Positions 1 through 6,210 of a DNA stretch of 8,529 nucleotides are shown here, one piece after another; the first letter of the stretch is position 1, and each line of letters begins with the position of its first letter. Source of the DNA: Fidelibacterota bacterium (GTDB lineage Bacteria; Fidelibacterota; Marinisomatia; SCGC-AAA003-L08; D37C17); NCBI GenBank assembly GCA_002707765.1, contig PANV01000005.1:16795-25323 (forward strand), read 5' to 3'. The notes below the pieces were generated by a model. It saw nothing but the letters and a program-made list of their open reading frames with translations, had not been told where the DNA came from and did not search any database. Made by a program: the position numbers and the translations under genes.

Positions 1-402
1 ATTAGCTCCTGGGAATGAACCTGTCATGGAAACTGCAATAGTATCTCCAGAAGAGATTTCAGCATCATAAAAATATTCAACTATTACTGCAGCAAAATTA
101 GGATGCGTAGTTAACAATTTAGATTTAAACATTAAACTATCATTATCTTGAATAGTTGTGATAGGACTATTTTGCAATCCAATTAGACCAGAATTATATA
201 AATCTAACTTAGATTTTTCTATTCTAAAATTCTTATTTATTTCAAAAATTAATTGCTCCATTAACTCTGAAGCGATTATTTTATCATCATAACCTATTTT
301 TTTTACTTTTGTTTCAGAGTTTACAGCTAAGAAAACTAAAACTAAATTGAATAAAGCTATAAAAAACAATGTACTGGTCTTCTGAATTTGAGGCCTAAAC
401 AT
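1..402 (-). CDS. pgsW: PgsW-like poly-gamma-glutamate system protein, N-terminal part (cut by window edge)
   Basis: This reading frame stays open from an ATG at 402-400 to the window edge, giving 134 residues; the C-terminal part lies outside. The N-terminus has a short basic stretch, then one hydrophobic segment at about residues 11-27, so it is probably a signal anchor or uncleaved signal peptide with the rest outside the cytoplasm. The visible part ends in SMTGSFPGAN (residues 125-134), which I recall as typical of the poly-gamma-glutamate system protein family that follows pgsB and pgsC in several phyla. Its ATG lies inside the end of pgsC (ATGTTTAG, 8-nt overlap), so translation is probably coupled. 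The exact biochemical role of this family is not established to my knowledge; an accessory role in polymer synthesis or export is inferred from context. The family call rests mainly on position plus the short motif. Confidence 0.72.
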   Translation of the reverse strand, partial: MFRPQIQKTSTLFFIALFNLVLVFLAVNSETKVKKIGYDDKIIASELMEQLIFEINKNFRIEKSKLDLYNSGLIGLQNSPITTIQDNDSLMFKSKLLTTHPNFAAVIVEYFYDAEISSGDTIAVSMTGSFPGAN

Positions 403-901
403 ATAAAATCCTATACTGATCAAAATAAAATAATAACATCATAAATAAATTAACGATACTTGCTACAATCAATATGACAGAAACTGTTCTAAGAACTCCT
501 TGCCTGTCCATCCAAGATGCAATTAAACCTGGTATAATATAACCAATATATTCTAGGTCAATTAACTTATTATTTACTGATATCTGAAAACCATTCGAAT
601 CTAAAAAAATTCTTAACAAATAACCAAACAAGAACCCAAGTAGGAGACATAAAATCAATCTTCTTCTGCCATAAATCAGCATAAATTTGGATATAAACAT
701 TACAGTGGCATAAGTAAACAAGCTTATTGAAAAAGTAGTTATTATCATCAATGGATTATGTAAATATAGGGCAAAATATCCAGGAACAATTATACCCCCA
801 GCCATAACACCAATTGTTTCGGTTAAAAAAAGGCTAATAACCATACCCAATCCAATTGCTATATACGTATAGTTATATGGTGTACCATATAAAAAATCCA
901 T
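395..901 (-). CDS. pgsC: PgsC/CapC, membrane subunit of poly-gamma-glutamate synthase
   Basis: The protein has 168 residues; Bacillus PgsC is about 149. It is an integral membrane protein with several hydrophobic segments (about 12-30, 33-46, 50-72, 82-99, 117-130 and 138-160). It shares the family's signature stretches: TETIGVMAGGIIVPGY (residues 27-42), FMLIYGRRR (73-81) and IIPGLIASWMDRQG (122-135). With PgsB it forms the polymerising complex that makes poly-gamma-glutamate at the inner membrane; PgsC is generally viewed as the membrane partner rather than the ATP-using subunit. The ATG (901-899) shares one base with the pgsB stop (TAATG), and the 3' end overlaps pgsW by 8 nt, which suggests coupled translation. 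The extra length relative to Bacillus lies partly in a longer N-terminus and a segment around residues 100-116. I am confident of the family. Confidence 0.93.
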   Translation of the reverse strand: MDFLYGTPYNYTYIAIGLGMVISLFLTETIGVMAGGIIVPGYFALYLHNPLMIITTFSISLFTYATVMFISKFMLIYGRRRLILCLLLGFLFGYLLRIFLDSNGFQISVNNKLIDLEYIGYIIPGLIASWMDRQGVLRTVSVILIVASIVNLFMMLLFYFDQYRILYV

Positions 902-2055
902 TATACATGCTCCTTTAACCTATTAATAAATTGTTCACCCCAATCAACAATATTTCCTATACCCAATATAAAATAATTATTTAAATCCAAAATCTTTTGC
1001 ACAACCAAACCTGGCTCAGTATCCATATTAAAAATCACAATATTTTTTTTATCAAATTCATAACTATTCAAAATTGAACTTACATTATCTGCTCTAATAA
1101 TAAATAAATCCGGTTTGATATCTTTAAGAACTAAATCAACCAATTGAATAGTTCTATACCTTCTATCATTTCTAGTATTCAAAAAAATACAACTTTTTGA
1201 TTTAAACCTACTGCTAACTAAGTTCCAAACCATTTTTGTTGAACTTGGATCATTGGCTGCAAACCCACTTATAAATTTACATTTATTTTTTTTATTTTTT
1301 ATATCCCAAATGAAAAGTGCACCTGGATCTGGGATTGTACTCAACATACCATTTAGTGCATCTTTCTTATTTACTCCTAAAGCTATACAAACTTTCAAAG
1401 CCAAGGCTAAATTTTCTGGATGTTCAATGAATGGAAATTTTTCTATATAATCTTCATCTATATCTTTTAAATCAGATTGAAAAATTTTAGAGTTCCTTTT
1501 TTTAGAAACTTTATTAAGTGGTTCAAAATTCTCGTATTCTGCAGTTATTATCTCTGAGTTATATGGAATTGTATTTGATAAAGAATAAGCTATTTCTTCA
1601 TTAGTTGTACCCATTTCATCTAAATGATCTGGTCTAACATTTGTTATTACTCCCAATGTAGATTTTACAATCTTCTGTTCTGAAACCCACTGATATTGAG
1701 GATTAACTGCCATACATTCAATAACAAGCACATCAGGTTTTTTATTTGAAAAGTAGCGAATCAATTTTACCTGTTCGCCGATTGAAGCACTTCTCAATCT
1801 ATGTATTTCAACATCTTTACCATTTTCATTAATTATTCTAGGTGTTGTGCCTGTAGTTTTAGCAAAAGTTCTTAACCCGCCACCCCTCAATCCTGCAGCT
1901 ATTAATCGTGTAACACTAGACTTGCCTCTAGTTCCATTTACATGTACTCTTACTGGTATCTTTGATAATGATTTTTTATGAAAATAGTTTTCCAAAAAAC
2001 CAAAAACTAATAAAATTGAAACTAATACAGATAATGTTGTTAAAATTGGATCCAA
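901..2055 (-). CDS. pgsB: PgsB/CapB, ATP-dependent poly-gamma-glutamate ligase
   Basis: The protein has 384 residues, close to Bacillus PgsB (about 390). It is a Mur-ligase-like amide ligase that activates the gamma-carboxyl of glutamate with ATP and extends the poly-gamma-glutamate chain. An N-terminal hydrophobic anchor (residues about 5-20) is followed by the P-loop NGTRGKSSVTRL (40-51), KTTGTTPRII (66-75), ECMAVNPQYQ (113-122), GVITNVRPDHLDEMG (135-149), NTIPYN (161-166), IPDPGA (241-246), GFAANDPSST (264-273) and GIGNI (365-369), all matching the family in order. The start chosen is TTG (2055-2053): it is the only standard start codon after the in-frame TGA at 2070-2068 that keeps the membrane anchor. 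No clear Shine-Dalgarno precedes it, and the peptidase gene stops only 8 nt upstream, so coupled translation is likely. No key residue appears to be missing. Confidence 0.95.
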   Translation of the reverse strand: MDPILTTLSVLVSILLVFGFLENYFHKKSLSKIPVRVHVNGTRGKSSVTRLIAAGLRGGGLRTFAKTTGTTPRIINENGKDVEIHRLRSASIGEQVKLIRYFSNKKPDVLVIECMAVNPQYQWVSEQKIVKSTLGVITNVRPDHLDEMGTTNEEIAYSLSNTIPYNSEIITAEYENFEPLNKVSKKRNSKIFQSDLKDIDEDYIEKFPFIEHPENLALALKVCIALGVNKKDALNGMLSTIPDPGALFIWDIKNKKNKCKFISGFAANDPSSTKMVWNLVSSRFKSKSCIFLNTRNDRRYRTIQLVDLVLKDIKPDLFIIRADNVSSILNSYEFDKKNIVIFNMDTEPGLVVQKILDLNNYFILGIGNIVDWGEQFINRLKEHV

Positions 2056-2063
2056 AAAAATAT

Positions 2064-5000
2064 TTATTCATTTAATATATATTGAATGACTTGAATTACA
2101 TCCAATACAGTTATATTTCCATCACTATCAAAATCAGATATATAGATTCCCATTGATGGTAATAATTCAACAACCAGAATATGGTTAACAATTACTACCA
2201 CATCTAAAACATTTACTTCACCGTCTTGATTTGCATCTCCCATAAGTGTTTCTACTGGGTTTCTTGTTGTTATAAAAAGTGCACTGTTATCATACAATGG
2301 CCTCGCAGCTTGAGGATACGAATTATTAAAAGTATATTGCAAGCCTACTGTCGAAAAATGATTTTCAATACCGATAGTAGAATAACCTCCGTGAGTATTA
2401 CCCCATCCAGATAAATTTCCATTAGAGGTATTATTAAAATCTTTATACTGCATTAAGATTTCATTATCTCCTGTTGGAGTTAGATTTGTATTATCAAATA
2501 AAATCACTTGAAAAGTCTGCGAATCATTATTTGGATAAGTTCTCATTTCAGACCACTCAATTATAACATAATTATCTCCAAGATATTTATATACTTCACC
2601 ATTATTCCCTGTTTTTAGATCATCCCAAAGAACTGCAAGCATTGGTGATGGCCCCCCAGCACCAGGTATAGGATAATTTCTAAAGGACTCTAAATTTGAT
2701 TCCCCAAATGCAATCCAACCATTTGTATTCACAGTTATTTTATCATACGTAATACCATAAAAAGTGAATTCGAAAGGTAAATCTATAATAGCAAGGCTAT
2801 TATTAATATTGTTACCATCACCACTATCACTCAAATTCAAATTAACACCATCACCTCCAAAATCATTATCAATCTCAATCCAATCATAAATTGGAGCTAA
2901 ACTATAACCTAAATCTAAAGAATCATAAATATAGTAACCATGTTCATCTGGGCCCAATGGGTCTTCAACAGTAACTTCACCAATTTGTAAATTGAAAATT
3001 AAATTTTGATCATAACCATTTGAACTTGTCAGTCTAGCATTAATTGGAATAGTTGAACCGTTTATTGTATTTCCATTAATGAATAAACTGATTGGGTTAG
3101 AAATAGAAGATTGAACAGAATTACCAAAAACTATATTTCCAAAATATGAAAAAGGCTGAATTATATCTACCAGTGAGCCTGATGGTAGCAATTCAATATT
3201 AACATCAGTTAAATTAGCTGTACCTAAATTTGCTAAATCAATTGAAATTTCAGCAATATTACCCGGTGAAACATCACTCAAATAAAGTACTTGGTTTACT
3301 GCAAGAAAACCTGCATTTAAGCTTAGAGGGACAATTGAATCCCATGATGAATCACCATTTGATAAATTAAATCTCAAATTTAAGTTATCAGTATCAGTGG
3401 CAGAGCTAATTACTTCTATAACATAATTATTATTACTAAATCCAATTTCTTCAGGATCAATTGAGTTATACTGACCAATACCATATATAATATTTACTAA
3501 TTCAGAATCAGAAGTTAATATACCAACTAAATTGGATTGAGAAACTGAACCGTAATTGATTACTGGCAAAGAAACAGTTATGATTTCACCAGGATTAATT
3601 AGGCCATCTCCATTTCCATTTGTAATTTCATTATTTTCATCAGAAATAACAATACTTGGTACATGAAGATTAATATTTGAATCTGGCTGATTAATATCGA
3701 AAACCTCTTCAATTGGTATACAATTCTTTTTTGTAATTGTTAACAAAGTTTGCCCAGGGGTATCATAATCAAGTAAAATTGTTGATAATCCTAAAGAATT
3801 TGTATAGCTGGATAAGAATATCTCATCATTATCCTTAACTAATGTTATTTTTGCATTTTCAACAGGTTCACCATTTTCATCATTAACATATATATCAATG
3901 AAATTTGTACCCCATGAAATGTTACTTTCAAAATCTGCTGTAATTTGCTTAGGCGTATCAGTCCATAGATGAAGTGCAGGATCACCCATTAAATTTAACC
4001 AATGCGAAAAAATTGAAACCTTATTACTTGGATCTGATGGATAAGTTGAATACAATGATAATCTTCCATTTGCTACTGCTGCTCCGGCAGTTTTCAAATC
4101 CTTAGGAAAAATACCATCAAAAATTCCCATAGACATAATATTATTAAATAAAGTGTGTGTTCCCGTTGTAGCTGTTCCTACAGCAGCTACAGCTCCTTTG
4201 GGATTTGTAACACTACCAGCTGTTAAAAATTCTTCGCTTAAAGATGTGTAATTAAAATCTCCTGTTCCGCAAGTTATAAATGAAACAAATGGTGTCATAT
4301 ATCCATTATTAGCACTATTTATTTCACCACCACCAAAACCACTAGCACCATAATATCCTCTATAATTCATGTAGAGACTACCACTTTGCAACTCATTTTC
4401 CATCCAATTATCGTAATTACCACTACCATAATTAGTGTTGATATTACTAAAACCGTAAACATCTAAAATATTTTCAACGTATTCATTCGTGATCATAGTA
4501 GAATTACCTGATGATGATGGGTCACCACACAGAGCAGCACTCTCATACCATGAAGTTCCTGTTTGATTTATATAAGTAGCTTTTTCGTAAGCTAAGGTTT
4601 TATTGATTACATTTGATAGTTCACTGTTAGAGTTAACTGAAATCCTACCAATAAAAACTTCAGGCAACAAATCAGAACCATCAAGCTGACAATAAGGAAA
4701 ATCTCCTGCTCCATTGTAACCAGACCATCCTTCAGTATAATAACCGATAGAAAAACTTCCTCCTGTATCACCAATTAAACCAACAATTTCAGGTGGATTA
4801 TCCCAATTATTATATGCTTGTTGAATGTAATTTTTTACTTCATATGTATCTGAACCACCAATTTCATTTGTAGAAACAGCATTAACTACGTAGCCTGTTT
4901 TATGTCTCCAATCTATCAATTCTTGTACGTAGGGGTTATTTAGAGATGAACCACCACATATGTAAAGAATTGATGGTTGTTGATAATCTTCATCTCTGCT

Positions 5001-5540
5001 AGACCGCGTATAATTAACTATCAAATCCTCATACAAAGGTTCGAAAGCTTTGGAAAGTTTGATATCGTTAAATTCATAATCAACATCTGTTTCAAATTCA
5101 TCAATCGTGAAATCTACATTTTCAAAAACTGTAAGTTCTTTTGTCTCGATATTATAGCTGTAAGGAATGAATGAAATTTTTCTTACTAAAAGACCTCTAA
5201 AAACCATGGGGTCAGAAATAATTAGATTATCAGAAGGAAAAATTTTTCCATCTTTAAAACCATAATCAGATTCAAATAATAATTCTGAATCTAAATTTTT
5301 AGTTTCTTTTTTAGCATGATGTACGTTATAAGCTATACTTACATCTTTTCCATTACCTATTTGATAATAGGTACTCGTTACGTAAACTTGAGAATCTAAC
5401 AATAAGCTTTCTGAAATTTTCGATGGACTTACATCGACTAGCATTTTCTCTACATCCTTTTGCAAAGATGCTAATAAAGGAGAAGATAAGATTATTCCAA
5501 AATAAAAATATGATAAAAATATATTTAAGAAAAAATTCAT
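2064..5540 (-). CDS. Secreted C25 (gingipain-like) cysteine peptidase with CARDB-like and nidogen-like modules and C-terminal dockerin
   Basis: This 1158-residue multidomain protein is predicted to be exported. Regions in order: hydrophobic signal segment (about 3-24, ending near LLAS); a C25-type propeptide (about 50-175); a caspase-like C25 catalytic region (about 190-528), including GLIGD (254-258), LPEVFIGRISV (292-302), the presumed nucleophile Cys424 in SFITCGTGDF, and a closing HWLNLMGDPALHLW (513-526); an Ig-like segment (about 538-622); two CARDB-like beta modules (about 625-745 and 746-855), the first with NGNGDGLINPGE (641-652); a nidogen-like beta-sandwich (about 865-1092); and a dockerin-type pair of calcium loops (1101-1158). 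Tyr396 sits where gingipains have the catalytic His, so activity is uncertain. AAAAGG lies 10 nt before the ATG. The signal segment has no Lys or Arg before residue 28. It is the first gene of the leftward unit, 8 nt before pgsB. Substrate is unknown. Confidence 0.9.
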   Translation of the reverse strand: MNFFLNIFLSYFYFGIILSSPLLASLQKDVEKMLVDVSPSKISESLLLDSQVYVTSTYYQIGNGKDVSIAYNVHHAKKETKNLDSELLFESDYGFKDGKIFPSDNLIISDPMVFRGLLVRKISFIPYSYNIETKELTVFENVDFTIDEFETDVDYEFNDIKLSKAFEPLYEDLIVNYTRSSRDEDYQQPSILYICGGSSLNNPYVQELIDWRHKTGYVVNAVSTNEIGGSDTYEVKNYIQQAYNNWDNPPEIVGLIGDTGGSFSIGYYTEGWSGYNGAGDFPYCQLDGSDLLPEVFIGRISVNSNSELSNVINKTLAYEKATYINQTGTSWYESAALCGDPSSSGNSTMITNEYVENILDVYGFSNINTNYGSGNYDNWMENELQSGSLYMNYRGYYGASGFGGGEINSANNGYMTPFVSFITCGTGDFNYTSLSEEFLTAGSVTNPKGAVAAVGTATTGTHTLFNNIMSMGIFDGIFPKDLKTAGAAVANGRLSLYSTYPSDPSNKVSIFSHWLNLMGDPALHLWTDTPKQITADFESNISWGTNFIDIYVNDENGEPVENAKITLVKDNDEIFLSSYTNSLGLSTILLDYDTPGQTLLTITKKNCIPIEEVFDINQPDSNINLHVPSIVISDENNEITNGNGDGLINPGEIITVSLPVINYGSVSQSNLVGILTSDSELVNIIYGIGQYNSIDPEEIGFSNNNYVIEVISSATDTDNLNLRFNLSNGDSSWDSIVPLSLNAGFLAVNQVLYLSDVSPGNIAEISIDLANLGTANLTDVNIELLPSGSLVDIIQPFSYFGNIVFGNSVQSSISNPISLFINGNTINGSTIPINARLTSSNGYDQNLIFNLQIGEVTVEDPLGPDEHGYYIYDSLDLGYSLAPIYDWIEIDNDFGGDGVNLNLSDSGDGNNINNSLAIIDLPFEFTFYGITYDKITVNTNGWIAFGESNLESFRNYPIPGAGGPSPMLAVLWDDLKTGNNGEVYKYLGDNYVIIEWSEMRTYPNNDSQTFQVILFDNTNLTPTGDNEILMQYKDFNNTSNGNLSGWGNTHGGYSTIGIENHFSTVGLQYTFNNSYPQAARPLYDNSALFITTRNPVETLMGDANQDGEVNVLDVVVIVNHILVVELLPSMGIYISDFDSDGNITVLDVIQVIQYILNE
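2067..2240 (-). other. Dockerin type I-like domain (two calcium-binding loops) at the peptidase C-terminus
   Basis: This encodes residues 1101-1158 of the peptidase. Loop 1 reads GDANQDGEVNVLDVVVIVNH (1101-1120), with Asp1102, Asn1104, Asp1106, Asn1110 and Asp1113 at liganding positions. Loop 2 reads SDFDSDGNITVLDVIQVIQY (1135-1154), with Asp1136, Asp1138, Asp1140, Thr1144 and Asp1147. Each loop is followed by a short amphipathic helix, the F-hand layout of dockerins. In cellulosomes such domains bind cohesins; in FCB-group bacteria similar pairs end many secreted proteins and may act in surface sorting or anchoring. No cohesin is visible in this window, so the partner is unknown. Confidence 0.88.
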
Positions 5541-5556
5541 AAAATAGATGCCTTTT

Positions 5557-5586
5557 CGAATTAATAATAGTGTATGACTTAATTCG
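5557..5586. repeat. Perfect inverted repeat CGAATTAA-N14-TTAATTCG upstream of the peptidase gene
   Basis: The arms CGAATTAA (5557-5564) and TTAATTCG (5579-5586) are exact reverse complements separated by 14 nt. The element lies 17-46 nt upstream of the peptidase ATG. A minus-strand TATTAT box overlaps the spacer and inner arm, so the element could be an operator around the -10 region or a weak 5'-leader hairpin. The repeat is seen directly; the regulatory role is inference, and AT-rich DNA yields such repeats by chance more often than balanced DNA. Confidence 0.45.
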
Positions 5587-5661
5587 TTAATTTAACAAAG
5601 AATATATGTATCAACTTGTAATTTTAATAAAAAAAAATATGTTATAAAAATACTTTACATG

Positions 5662-5689
5662 TTGTTACATTTAGGAATATTTGTATAAC
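5662..5689 (+). promoter_or_regulatory. Candidate promoter of the pilin-pilT operon
   Basis: TTGTTA (5662-5667) and TATAAC (5684-5689) are separated by 16 nt and resemble a sigma70-type -35 and -10. The predicted start of transcription would fall around 5696, leaving a leader of about 40-55 nt before the pilin start. An A9 tract (5629-5637) lies upstream. The -35 overlaps a TTACAT direct repeat (5655-5660 and 5665-5670), offset by exactly 10 bp, which could be an activator or repressor site. Housekeeping promoters in some FCB bacteria follow a different consensus, so this is tentative. Confidence 0.3.
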
Positions 5690-5734
5690 AAAAAAAAACA
5701 TTAAATTAAATGATGTTCTTTTTAAAGCTAAAAA

Positions 5735-6196
5735 ATGGAGAAGCAAAAAATGATTAGTAACGTTAAGAAAAAAATTCAAGAAGGTTTTACCCTAGTTGAA
5801 ATCCTTATAGTAGTTGTTATTGTTGGGATATTAGCTGCAATAGCAATTCCTACATATTTCAACTATGTTGAAAAAGCATATGCTTCGGATGCACAAACGC
5901 AAATTAAAACTCTTTTAGAAGAATGTAAGATTTGGAAAACTACTCATGAAGATTTTCCATCAGATGTACAAGAAATGATTGATGAAGGTGCAGGTAATAT
6001 TTCAAAGTCAACATTAAAAAAATGGACTTTTGAAATTGATTTACAACAAAGCTCTGATGGAAGTTCTGATCTAGAAGGCACAATTAATGCCACTAGCCTA
6101 GAAGATATGCCTGGTGGAGTTGATAAAAAAGTTTGTTTTGATGTTGAGACTGGTACTTTTACTGGTTACGGTACAAAAGAAGAATGTGCTGGATAA
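5735..6196 (+). CDS. pilA: Type IV major pilin-like prepilin
   Basis: The protein has 153 residues, a normal length for a type IVa pilin. The prepilin peptidase site is Gly17/Phe18, followed by FTLVEILIVVVIVGILAAIA (18-37) with the conserved Glu at mature position 5 (Glu22). This is the N-terminal helix that anchors the subunit in the membrane and packs in the fibre core. Cysteines fall at 64, 134 and 151; the last two would fit a C-terminal disulfide loop (D-region). Two starts are possible: ATG 5735 (17-residue leader) or ATG 5750 (12-residue leader). A GGAG at 5737-5740, 9 nt before 5750, favours the second, but the longer form is listed. The gene leads the rightward unit, 14 nt before pilT, which favours a pilus role over a type II secretion pseudopilin such as GspG, although that remains an alternative. 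Confidence 0.85.
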   Translation: MEKQKMISNVKKKIQEGFTLVEILIVVVIVGILAAIAIPTYFNYVEKAYASDAQTQIKTLLEECKIWKTTHEDFPSDVQEMIDEGAGNISKSTLKKWTFEIDLQQSSDGSSDLEGTINATSLEDMPGGVDKKVCFDVETGTFTGYGTKEECAG

Positions 6197-6210
6197 TATA
6201 GTCTTACAAA

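Larger units (their letters stand above)
5541..5734. promoter_or_regulatory. Divergent intergenic region between peptidase-pgs and pilin units
   Basis: This 194-bp spacer separates the two gene arms and must hold start signals for both. It is extremely AT-rich, with A9 runs at 5629-5637 and 5690-5698 that could act as UP elements or bend DNA. It contains a perfect 8-bp inverted repeat near the peptidase gene and a helically spaced direct repeat near the pilin side, both listed separately. I see no open frame, tRNA-like fold or G+C-rich hairpin in it. Promoter positions for the leftward unit are unclear: several TATTAT and TATATT boxes exist but none has a well-spaced -35. Confidence 0.7.

Noticed and set aside
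1253..1450. 65-codon plus-strand open frame inside pgsB
   Set aside because: It is antisense to conserved pgsB motifs, has low-complexity content and no family resemblance, so it is a shadow of the real gene.
2226..2414. 62-codon plus-strand open frame inside the peptidase gene
   Set aside because: It lies opposite the dockerin and nidogen-like coding region, with no ribosome site or recognisable product.
4977..5174. 65-codon plus-strand open frame opposite the peptidase propeptide
   Set aside because: It is antisense to well-supported propeptide coding and has no family features.
5640..5690. TGTTATA (5640-5646) and TATAACA (5684-5690) as an inverted repeat
   Set aside because: Arms are only 7 bp of pure A/T-biased sequence with a 37-nt spacer, expected by chance in such AT-rich DNA; the right arm is better explained as a -10 box.
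5735..6196. Assignment of the pilin as the type II secretion pseudopilin GspG
   Set aside because: The adjacent pilT encodes a retraction motor, which type II secretion lacks; the possibility is only noted as an alternative.
6197..6210. Possible terminator or processing hairpin between the pilin and pilT
   Set aside because: The gap is only 14 nt and contains no self-complementary stem or T-run.
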